From: Liriodendron chinense
Lineage: Eukaryota; Streptophyta; Magnoliopsida; Magnoliales; Magnoliaceae
Assembly: GCA_003013855.2 (NCBI GenBank)
Contig: ML058494.1
Coordinates: forward strand, 1,116,001 to 1,180,000
DNA length: 64,000 nt
Direction of reading: 5' to 3'
In this document: positions 47,086-57,437 of the stretch, piece after piece
How positions within the stretch are numbered: position 1 is the stretch's first letter
Layout of the letters: each line of letters opens with the position of its first letter
Program-made: the position numbers and the translations under genes
The notes under the pieces: generated by a model
Databases searched by the model: none
What the model was told of the DNA's origin: nothing
What the model saw: only the letters and a program-made list of their open reading frames with translations

Positions 47086-48309
47086 ATGCCACATTGGGCT
47101 CGGGATTTCAATAATCGACTCATAAGTGAAGGGGGGATAGTAGAAGGAATTGACAGAGAGCCACGTGCTAGGAGACATCTAGACTCTCCAATTTTGTCTG
47201 AAGATATAGCTGTGAATCAACCTAATCCAATGGCCAATCCTAATCAGGGCCAAAACCAAACTGAAACGGGGGAGAATGTGGTTGAGGATGTTCCTCGACC
47301 TAGAACTTTACGTGACTTCTTGCAACCAGCAAAAGCGAACACTCCCTCATGCATAGTATTTCCACAAAATGCAGGGAATGTGGATTTGAAACCGGGAGTG
47401 ATCCAACTTCTCCCTAAATTCCATGGATTAGACAGTGAAAGTGCCTATCAACACCTTAAGGAGTTTGATGAGGTAATAACCACCATGTACTTTGCTAATG
47501 TGACTGACAATGTGGTGAGACTTAAATTCTTCCCTTTTACTCTTAAAGATAAAGCAAAAGGTTGGCTTCATGCATTAAGGCCAAGATCAATTGGTGCATG
47601 GACTGATATGCATAGGGAATTCATAAAAAAATTCTTCCCTACTCACAAAACAAACATGTTGAAGCGCCTTATCATGAACTTTGCCCAAAAAGAAGATGAA
47701 ACCTTCTTCCAATGTTGGGAGAGGTTTAAGGACCTATTAAATGCATGCCCACATCATGGCTATGAAATTTGGCGAGTTATAAGCTTTTTTTATGAAGGAC
47801 TGACTTCACCCATGCGCTAATTCGTAGAGATGATGTGTAATGGGGAGTTCATGAATAAGGAGGCTGATGAAGCATGGGATTATTTGGAAGAATTGGCTGA
47901 GAATGCACAGTCTTGGGATACATCAAAACCAACAAATTCCAAGACTGGCCAACAAAAGGAAAAAGGAGGAATGTATGTCTTATCAGAAGAGGATAGCATA
48001 AGTGCACGGGTGGCTAGCCTCACAAGAAAGGTCGAAGCCATGGAATTGAGGAAAGGAGAGACGATTAACTCCAATGACGTTGAAACTGTTTGTGGAATTT
48101 GTGCCGGAAACCAACATGCAACACAAGAATGTCCCACAATTTCAGCAGTTCAGGACATCTTACAAGAACAATCCAATGCCATAAACAGTTATCAACGGCA
48201 ATTTGGTGCTCCAACTTCAAACACGTTTAATGCTAGTTGGAAGAATCATCCCAACTTCAGTTGGAGGAATGGACCCACTGCGAATGCAACCCCTATCCCT
48301 CAAGCTTAA
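47086..48309 (+). pseudogene. Element E Gag capsid region
   Basis: ATG at 47086 gives MPHWARDFNNRLISEG, the natural Athila Gag start; the longer frame to 47077 relies on TTG. Contents: RPRTLRDFLQPAKANTP, VIQLLPKFHGLDSESAYQHL, FPFTLKDKAKGWLHALRP, FIKKFFPTHKTNMLKRLIMN, ACPHHGYEIW. A TAA at 47818-47820 replaces the Gln codon seen in A, after which the frame continues to 48309 with CGICAGNQHATQEC, a partial zinc-knuckle-like Cys/His run. A second Gln-to-stop change ends it at 48307-48309. Confidence 0.88.
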
Positions 48310-48345
48310 CCTATACTAGGTCCATCTCTAGTCATTACTCCAAAA

Positions 48346-49428
48346 GTGACGCTAGAGGAGATGTTGGGTGCATTCGTATCGGTCCAAGCTGAGTATAACA
48401 AGACAAATTCTCTAAAAATAGATGGGTTCATGCAAGAGCAATTGAAATTCAATCAAAATTTAACCCAAGCCATCAATGAATTGAAAACATCAATGGCTAG
48501 AGTTGAATCTCATCTTAGTGTTAGAGAGAAGGGCACACTTCCTGCCTAACCTCTTCCTAACCCAAGAACCCAATTTGAGATACAAGATGCTAGCTCATCC
48601 TCCCACCACACGGAACATGTTCAAGCTATCACCACTTTGAGAAGTGGGAAAGAAATTGACAAATCTAATCCGGTGAAGGCCCCAAAGCCTAAGGATCCGG
48701 AAATTTCCAAAGAGGATGATAGCTCAAACAACACTCCACAAGAGAAAGAACCGGAAAGGCAATACAAGCCGGTTGCTCCGTTTCCACAAAGGTTGATTTC
48801 ACCTAAACCTTTAGATAAAAATCTGAAAATTCTAGAAGTATTCAAGCAGGTGAAGATCAACATCCCGCTGTTGGATGCAATAAAACAAATACCATCGTAT
48901 GCCAAATTTCTAAAGGAATTGTGTACAGTCAAAAGGAAACACAATGTTCACAACAAAGTACTTTTGACTGAGAATTTGAGCGCCATCATCAAACAAGAGG
49001 TGCCCCAAAAATACAAGGATCCGGGTAGTCCAACCATCTCATGCATCATAGGAGATTACCGGATTAAACAAGCCTTACTCGATTTGGGGGCAAGTGTGAA
49101 TCTCATTCCATACTCGGTCTACGAGCAACTTGGGTTAGGTGAATTGAAACCGACCAAAACCACATTGCAACTTGCTGATAGATCCATCCGTATACCGAGA
49201 GGAATGATTGAGGATGTTCTAGTCCAAGTTGATAAATTCTACTACCCAGTAGACTTTATTGTCTTGGATACACATCCCGTGATAGGCACCGGTGCTCAAA
49301 TTCCTGTCATACTTGGACGACCATTTCTAGCTACTTCAAATGCAATTATCAATTGTAGAAACGGACTTGTACAAATGTCCTTTGGAAATATGACCCTTGA
49401 GCTTAACCTATTTAATTTATGCAAATAA
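48346..49428 (+). pseudogene. Element E Gag C-terminus and aspartic protease
   Basis: Frame 48346-48549 is the coiled-coil-like Gag C-terminal part (LKIDGFMQEQLKFNQN), ended by a Gln-to-stop change at 48547. Frame 48637-49428 (263 codons) has the linker (RQYKPVAPFPQRLISPKPLD) and a full protease: SCIIGDYRIKQALLDLGASV with the D-L-G-A-S form typical of Athila, TLQLADRSIRIPRGMIEDVL, and VILGRPFLATSNAIIN. The protease domain is open; stop at 49426 is again CAA to TAA. Confidence 0.88.
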
Positions 49429-51214
49429 CCACAGGAGGTTGATGATGATATCCACGAACTAAACATGATTGAATCATTCGTGGAAGATACATTCTCCTCG
49501 TCACTATCTTCCGACCCTTTGGAGGCATGTGTGGCCCATTCTCATGAGATAAATGATGACACAACACAAGAGATGGATGCCATTCTAGATGTGATGCCGG
49601 TGCATGATAATAAAAGATGGAGGGCCCTATTTGAGCCTTTGCCTGTAAACGAAAACAAGGCCCTCCCATCCAACATCTAGGCACCAACGCTCGACCTAAA
49701 ACCATTACCAAGTGAGCTGAAATATGTTTATTTAGGTCGAGATGAGACATACCCAGTGGTGATTTCTTCCCACTTGGATGAGGAATAAGAGAGTAGGTTA
49801 ATGGCCACTCTACTAAAGCACAAGAGTGCCATTGGATGGTCAATTACAGATCTCAAAGGCATAGACCCGCTGATTTGTACTCATCACATACACCTTGAGG
49901 AGAATGCGAAAACATCCCGGCAACCACAAAGACGACTAAATCCAAACATGAAGGATGTGGTTAAGGCCGAAGTGGTGAAACTATTAGATGTGGGTATTAT
50001 TTATCCAATATCCGATAGTCAATGGGTGAGCCCAACTCAAGTGGTGCCTAAGAAATCCGGAATAACCATCGTAGCCAATGCTAATAATGAGCTCGTGCCA
50101 ACTAGAGTCACTACTGGTTGGAGAATGTGCATTGACTACAGGAAGCTAAACACTGTCACGAGGAAATATCATTTCCCCTACCGTTTGTTGATCAAATTTT
50201 AGAACGGTTGGCGGGTCATTCCCACTTTTGCTTCCTTGATGGCTATTCAGGGTACAACCAAATAGAGATTGCACGTGAAGACCAAGAAAAGACTACATTC
50301 ACATGTCCATTCGGCACTTTCGCCTATCGACGGTGCCGTTTGGACTATGTAATGCCCCTGCCACCTTTCAGCGTTGTATGATGAGTATCTTTTCTGACAT
50401 GGTGGGGACAATTCTCGAAGTCTTTATGGATGATTTTTTCGTATTTGGTTGTAGCTTTGATGAGTGCCTTGAGCACTTGAAATCTGTGCTGAAAAGATGT
50501 GAAGAGAAGAACCTTGTGCTGAATTGGGAAAAGTGCCACTTCATGGTTCAAAAGGGAATTGTACTTGGTCACATCGTTTCACAAAATGAAATCGAGGTGG
50601 ACAAAGCGAAAATTGATCTTATCTCTAACCTTCCACCACCCAAGAGCATACGAGATGTACGGTCCTTTTTAGGACATGCAGGATTTTACAGAAGGTTCAT
50701 AAAGGACTTCAGTTCACTCTCTTGTCCTTTATGTAACCTACTTCAAAAGGAAAATTCATTCGAGTGGAATGAAGAATGTCAAAAGGCCTTCACCACCCTT
50801 AAAGGTATGTTGACATGTGCTCCCATAATGCAACCACCTGATTGGAGCCTTCCTTTTGAAATTATGTGCGATGCTAGCGACTATGCTATTGGGGCCGTGC
50901 TAGGCCAAAGAAAAGAGAAAAAGCCATGTGTCATCTACCATGCAAGTAAAACCCTAAACTCAGCCCAAGCAAATTACACCACTACTGAAAAAGAACTTTT
51001 GGCCATAATTTTTGCCTTGGACAAGTTTAGGTCCTACTTGATTGGATCCAAGATCATTATATTCACTGACCATGCTGCGCTTAAGCATCTTCTCTCTAAG
51101 AAGGATGCTAAACCACGGTCGTTAAGATGGATCCTTCTACTCAAGGAATTTGACCTAGAAATTCGTGATAAGAAAGGAGTAGAGAATGTAGTAGCTGACC
51201 ATCTCTCTCGACTT
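49429..51214 (+). pseudogene. Element E reverse transcriptase and RNase H
   Basis: The linker has stops at 49678 (AAG to TAG) and 49786 (CAA to TAA). RT starts in frame 49801-50202 (VTTGWRMCIDYRKLN) and breaks at about 50185 by loss of one C in a C run. It breaks again at about 50330, where one base is missing before PFGLCNAPA. Frame 50303-51214 is then open: VFMDDFFVFG with both active-site Asp, LGHAGFYRRFIKDFSSL, the RNase H FTDHAALKHLLSKKDAKP, ending LSRL. The solo LTR inserts at 51215. Confidence 0.88.
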
Positions 51215-53185
51215 TGAAATTGCGTCGGGTAGTCTAACACGACACCCTATGCGTACACGTGCGAAGCTTAAAGAGCAACTAGAATTATGGCTAAACCTAT
51301 AGGAGGGGGTGATTAGGACCTTTTTAAAATCTTTTCGCCTACTTAACAAATTTAACAAATTGAACTACGTAAGCGATAACACTTTGGCTTCTAAGCCTAA
51401 GTGGGTCCAATCAAAAGACTAGCATATGATAAAAGCTATAAACAACCTAGTCTAAACAAGCATAGATTAATAAAATGATTAAGCTAATGAAGAACCTAAT
51501 CTATGCTACTCAAATAGACTTGAGTGAGGATGGATCAAGAAGTTCAAGTCTACTTGAGGTAGTGAAAGTACATCTTATGAGTGTGGATGTGCCTATCAAG
51601 TGCCTAGCATACATTCTTAACTAAGCATTCATAATTAACAAGTTAAACGCAATGCATAAGGAGAAATGTGCTCAAGAACAATCACAAACACAAGGATGTA
51701 TAGTGGTTCGACTACTTGTCTACTCCACTCCCGGTTCAAGTACTCAACCCCTTTGAGCACACCGGCATTCACTGGGGAGTTTAAATCTGGTTCCTCCCAA
51801 CCAAGGTGTTTTAATTCGGATCCACCCAACCGGGGAGTTTACAGGTTCCTCCCAACCTACACGTTTGCACCTGTGTTGGTGGCTCCCCCTTGGAGACTCT
51901 GTTTAGGCCGACTAACGTGCCAAGGAATGGCTGACGTCCCTAGATTTTAGGCCCAACTAATAGGCCAAGGATCGGCTAACGACCCTAGGTCGAGTTTGTC
52001 AAACAAACTTTACACTCAACTCCCACAGGGAATTGAGTGGATGGACTCCTAACAAGACAACCTTACTTGTCGGATTGAGCCCCTTGTTTACCGCCGCTTT
52101 GGGTTGCTTCGTCTCGCTCTCCCGTGCTTGAATCAGCTCCCCTTATGCTCCCCCGATCTTCGACGCCACTGCTTTGCCAAGGCTTCAGCTCCAAGATTAG
52201 CTACCTTGCATGTGATGCTCCATTGGAGATGCCCAAGGTGCTAGGGAAGGTAGGTTTGAGATCTCTACAACTTATGAGAAAGGGTTACCTAGAGAGTCTC
52301 ACCTACAACGATCTCATCATAGAGTATTGGATAAGAATATGACTATCAAGATCAATCCAATCTCTAGAGATCAAAAGAGGGACAAGTGCATCTTCTTCTT
52401 GAGCTTTGAATGCTCCATACTTGTGATGAATCACAAGGAAGATCACTTGTTTGGGTTAGGAATAGGGCTCTTACTGATCTTCAACAATGGTGGCTCCTAT
52501 CTCCTCAGCTCAAAAATGAATCCCCCATCTTAAATAGATTTTCTTCCAACGATAAAAAAATGGGCAGATTCGCGCATCTCCGATTGATCGGAAGAACGTC
52601 CGATTGATCGGAGACAAGTCCGATTGATCGGAAATCTATTCAGTGAAGTCTCTGGAAGATATTCCGATTGATAGGAACACTGTCCGAATGATCGGACGGA
52701 CCCCTTCCGATGGATCGGAAGACTGTCCGATTGATCGGAAATATGTCCAGTGGAATTTCAAGGTTGCTGGAAAAATTTCCGATTGATCGGATCTTCTAGT
52801 CCGATTGATTAGAGTCCTATCGGAGCCGACGTCCGATTGATCGGAGATCAATCAAAAACTGCTGTTTTGAGCTATTTTGTTTACAGCAGCTTCCACCTCT
52901 TAAATTAGTCTAACTTATCATGTTTTTCATGGAGTTCTAAGACTAATGATGATGACTAAGGGTATACCTAGTTGGTCCAAGTCATCTAAGAGGTTATGGG
53001 TTAGGTTTTGGTCAAAGTTAAGGCACACCAAGGCATCACTTTTACCTGTTTCTTCTTCCTTGATGCAGCAGGGCCACTTGAGTCTTTGGTCTTCATCTTC
53101 ATTAAGCTCAACCGACACTGGACTCACTGACCTACGTAATTGACAAACAAGGTGCACTAGTATGCCACAGAAAAGTGCACTAACA
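51215..53185 (-). mobile_element. Solo LTR of ~1.95-kb family, CGATTGATCGG subtype
   Basis: On the minus strand it starts TGTTAGTGCAC and ends GCAATTTCA, with perfect GACTT duplications at 51210-51214 and 53186-53190. It is inserted between RNase H and integrase of element E. The TATA-like TATTTAAG box is at 52529-52536. The dyad array at 52579-52846 has a different motif from the copies at 19303 and 57438. Confidence 0.87.
52579..52846. repeat. TCCGAT-N2-ATCGGA dyad array in solo LTR 51215-53185
   Basis: About ten copies of TCCGATTGATCGGA or near variants in 270 bp, in the same place relative to the TATA box as the GACCGGTC array of the sister copies. There is no ACCGGT in it. Confidence 0.86.
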
Positions 53186-53190
53186 GACTT

Positions 53191-54567
53191 GTCCTAACAG
53201 ATTCCCCTGAAATGACTGCGATCAATGACATGTTCCCTGATGAACAACTTTTTGCTGTTTCCCAATTGCCATGGTATGCGGACATTGCTAACTATCCTGT
53301 TACAGGTTCAATTCCTACACATTGGAAAAAGCAAGATAAGGATCAATTCTTCACGGAGGTGCGAAAATTCCTATGGGACGACCCATACTTATTCAAGTAT
53401 TGTCCCGATCAAATCATAAGGAGATGTGTGCCAGATGAGGAACAACAAAGTATCATCTCCTTCTGTCATTCTCAGGCATGTGGTGGCCACTTTTCGGCTA
53501 AAAAGACCACAGCGAAAATTCTGCAATGTGGGTTTTATTGGCCCACCATGTTCAAAGACACACATGAGTTTTGCAAAGCATGTGAACCTTGTCAGAAATT
53601 AGGAGGAATTTCCCATATAAATATGATGCCACTCAATCCCATCTTAATAATCAAAATTTTTTATTGTTGGGGCATCGATTTCATGGGCCCATTCCCATCT
53701 TCTTTTGGAAACGTATATATCTTGCTTACCGTTGATTATGTTTCCAAATGGGTCGAGGCCATCCCTTGCCGGAATAATGACCATAAAACAGTCATTCACT
53801 TCTTAAAAGAGAATATTCTTTCCCGGTTTGGAACACCTCGAGTCATCATAAGTGATGGAGGGTCTCACTTTTGCAATCGCCCTTTTGAAACCTTAATGAA
53901 GAAATATGGCGTAACACACAAAGTGAGCACTCCCTATCACCCACAAACTAGTGGACAAGCTGGGATATCCAATAGGGAGATTAAACACATTTTAGAGAAA
54001 ACGGTGAACCCCGATCGCAAGGATTGGTCAATTCGGCTTACCGATGCGCTTTGGGCCTACCGTACTGCTTTCAAAACCCCTATTGGAATGTCTCCCTATA
54101 GACTTGTCTATGGGAAGGCTTGTCACTTGCCTGTGGAGTTGGAACATAGGGCATATTGGGCTATTAAGAAGATAAATTTCAATTCTGACAAGGCAAGCTT
54201 GTTGCGCAAACTACAATTGAATGAACTTGCAGAAATCTGGAACAAAGCATATGAGAATGCGAGAATTTACAAGGACAAGACGAAGATATTCCATGATAAG
54301 AATATTCTTCGCAAGACATTCACGATCAATCAAAAAGTCCTCATGTATAATTCTCGCCTACATCTATTTCCGGAAAAATTGAGATCTCGATGGACCGGTC
54401 CCTACATTGTGAAAAATGTCTATCCATATGGGACTGTCGAGTTATTAAATCCAAGGAACGGCAACATTTTTAAGGTAAATGGGTAGCGATTAAAGCCGTT
54501 CTTCGAGAAATTTCCTTCAGAAGGTGTGTCCCTACCTCTGACTAATCCTGTCTACCAGAATGATTGA
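53191..54567 (+). pseudogene. Element E integrase
   Basis: The long frame 53212-54486 (424 codons) covers the spacer, HHCC (HSQACGGHFSAKKTT, CKACEPCQKLGG), Asp in GIDFMGPFPSSF and Asp in VIISDGGSHFCN. The catalytic Glu of the triad is Gly here (TSGQAGISNREI, GGG instead of GAG). The C-terminal part has FKTPIGMSPYRLVYGKACHL and RWTGPYIVKNVYPYG. A CAG-to-TAG change at 54484 cuts the last 27 codons, which remain readable to 54567. Confidence 0.88.
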
Positions 54568-55708
54568 TCTCCTAGTCTGATGGAGGTGTAGAGTAGTTAG
54601 GATTAGGATTTTGCTGCTTTTGTTTTCGTTTTCATAGGTTTGTTAGAAGGAGGAAGAATTCCACTTTTCACTTTTTCAGGTACTCTCATTCCTCACTCCC
54701 TTTTATGTTCAAATTGCTCTCATGTTTTGTTTATTGCATATCTTTTACATTGAGGACAATGCAAGATTTGGGTTGGGGGGTGTAGGATCACTTGGATAAA
54801 TCCAGCGTTTTGTGACATTTCAAGCAATTATGTGTGGAAACTTTTCGATTTTTTTTCAAAAATTCAAAACTCTTTTGGAAAATTTTGATTCTATACACTC
54901 AAGATGATATGAGCATAAGAAGAGGAGATATGAAGTGTATGAGGTTGTAAATCTTGATCTTCTCTTGGCATAATGGTTTTATAGGAGAATTCCCCTAATT
55001 CTGTGATCGATAGAAAATCTGAACACTTTTACACCTAGTCCACATTACACGATTTTCATGGGTTAAAGGGATTATGTGATTTATGGATTAGCTAGACTTT
55101 GAATTAAGGTGTTAAGTAGTCAAGCCGGGGTACTTTGTCCATCCTTGTCCATGGGAAAACAATGCAAGATATGGATTTCTAAAAATCCTATCTAAATTAA
55201 AAGAAAAAGGAAAAGGAAGGATGAAATTGGGAATGATGGAAAACTGGTGGAAAATTCCGATTAGGGCTACCTACTACCAACCGGGGGATGGTCTACCCGT
55301 AACCAAAGCCGGAAATGGGACGTAGTGTGAAAGTCGTCGGAAGGACGGTAAGGCAAGTTCCTGTCATTAGCTTGATGTGGCTCTATGTACCTTGAGTTCT
55401 ATAGTCTGGTTGATCTATGAAGAAGATAGTCCTGGAAACTCATGAGATGAATTTTCACTATCCACACTAGATTGAATTTGTTCAAGTTCTTCTATTTATC
55501 AATCAATCAGCAGAAATTTTATATGAATGCTTATCATGTCTTGAGGGTTTACGGTTTCAACTTCTGTCACCAATTATTTCTGAATCTTACACTTGTATGT
55601 CTTGGGATGTAAAGAAGAATGGTTTCTGAAAGAGATTTGAGTTTTGAAGAATGAATTTAGTTTCTCGCATGTTTTGCTCAGGACTAGCAAAATGCTGGTT
55701 GGGGGGTG
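54568..55708 (+). other. Element E 3' untranslated region and polypurine tract
   Basis: No env-like frame is present. The conserved block is at about 55250-55360, with the hairpin at 55334-55348 (sense TCGTC-GGAAG-GACGG). The polypurine tract GGTTGGGGGGTG at 55697-55708 abuts the 3' LTR and primes plus-strand cDNA. Confidence 0.8.
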
Positions 55709-57223
55709 TGTTGAGCTCTTAATTGTACATATTCTAACCCCAATTCATCACTCATTGTGCAAGATTTTCATGACTTAAAGACTAATTGAATGCATGTTTT
55801 CTGATTACAGGATTGAGAGTGGACTCCGCCTAATTAAAGATGAAAAGAGCCTATTTAAGAACCATTGAATGAAGATCGAAGGAGGACGAAAGAAAGAAGG
55901 AAACAAGGAAAGAAGAAAAGAAGAAAGAATGACAAAAACAGGCCAAGACCGGTCGTGACCGGTCGGCCAGCTTCCCATTCAAGCTGAGCTTGCTAGACGT
56001 CAGCCAAACATAGGGACGACCGGTCATGACCCGTCGGCTAGGCCAGTCCTACCGGTCCAGACCGGTCGGCCAGAAGAGATTTTTTGGTCCAGAGCTTGCT
56101 GGACTGTTGCCCCAGTGAGGCACGACCGGTCCAGACCGGTCGGCCGTGGGTAAGGACTGCGTACTTTCTATTTTGGCACCGATTTTCTCTGCGCACTACG
56201 TAACTCTTACGCAGATTCTCGATTCTTCTGAAGTTGCGGAGCCTCCCTACTATAAAAGGACACCTAGGGATCGTTCCTAGGGTATCTTAGGAGGGTTTAA
56301 GCAAGCTTGGAGGCGGCGGAAGTGGATTTCGGAGTTCCACAACTCCTAGTTTATTTTACTGTTTTTATGAGTTTTTTTTTGTTGTTTCATGTTTCCTTGG
56401 ATCATGAGCAGCTAAACCTCTTAGCTAGGGCTAAGAGGTGAAGCTTGTAGTGGATCCAAGATGTTTCAATTCGTTCTAAGTTGGTTTTAAGTTTGGAATT
56501 CATGTTTATGAACTATGGTTTGAAGTGTATACAAGCTTTAAGTAGTTTTTCTTAGTCTTATGATGACTCATGGTGTTTAGGAGAATTACTTAATTTCTTA
56601 ATTGGTTTACATTAGTCTAGACCTGTATGATCCGAGGAATTGGAGTGCGCTCTAGTACTATGATCTTCATGTGGGGACTTCCTACCAAAGTTCTACTTTT
56701 CTGAATTTCTGTAATGTGTATGGACTGTGCATGTGATTTGAATCAAGTTCAAATCCTCATCTAGCCTTGTCTTGTGACAGGACTTGAGGATGGTCATGAT
56801 TGTGAACTGAGCCTTTTGGAATTAGGACAGACCTATGCAATTGAGCATGCTCAGCTTAGCATACATTGAGTGAATCATATGCATTGGACTTACATATAAC
56901 GGATTGTTTGGTTTAACAGCTCTATTATCCGATTAGATAGATCTTAATATCGATTCTAGTTGAGAGAATGAGAAACCACAGCGGATTGAACATCAAGGAT
57001 TACTACAAGTGGATCCTTGAACCCCTAGTGCCTTTTTATAATTGTTTACATTCAAATTAGTTTAAAATTTTTACTCACATCAATCTTATTCAAATTCTGA
57101 TTATTAGCTTTCAATAGATACTTTTGGATGTGTTTGTGAAATTCTACATAAGTCCCTGTGGATCGACCTCAGTCTTACCGAGATTATTACTACATCGCAA
57201 CCCTACACTTGGGGAAGCGAACA
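55709..57223 (+). repeat. 3' LTR of element E
   Basis: Nearly identical to the 5' LTR outside the dyad array (55945-56144), which is shorter here. TATAAAA at 56251-56257. Confidence 0.92.
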
Positions 57224-57437
57224 ACACTCATCAAAGTTACAACCAAACACTGAGAAATCGTTCATGAAGACTTCGAGAATCGTCCCCACCATATTAGCAA
57301 AATACTCAACATACAAACGCTGAAAGGTGGCTGGGGCATTGCATAGTCCAAACGACATTCGTCGATAAACAAAAGTACCCAATGGACATGTGAAAGTTGT
57401 CTTCTCTTGGTCCTCTAGGGCGATCTCTATTTGGTTA
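57224..57437 (-). pseudogene. Element D reverse transcriptase, middle part
   Basis: RT of D resumes after element E. The frame shows CPLGTFVYRRMSFGLCNAPA and the active-site box VFMNDFSVFG, in which the first Asp of the pair is Asn. The solo LTR at 57438 cuts it upstream. Confidence 0.84.

Larger units (their letters stand above)
44948..57223 (+). mobile_element. Element E: full-length Athila-type retrotransposon
   Basis: LTRs 44948-46516 and 55709-57223, both TG...CA, flanked by GCACT (44943-44947) and ACACT (57224-57228), one mismatch. The sequence outside matches uninterrupted RT in element A. Internal order is tRNA-Asp primer site, leader, gag, protease, RT, RNase H, [solo LTR 51215-53185], integrase, 3' region, polypurine tract. 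About 7.2 kb internal without the solo LTR. Six of its seven visible in-frame premature stops are Gln codons changed by C-to-T. It is the best template in the window for reading the family, but it cannot be autonomous. Confidence 0.9.

Noticed and set aside
51666..52342. Small ORFs in the solo LTR at 51215 (and matching ones at 58180-58463)
   Set aside because: They lie antisense within R-U5 of a solo LTR and do not keep the same frame between copies.
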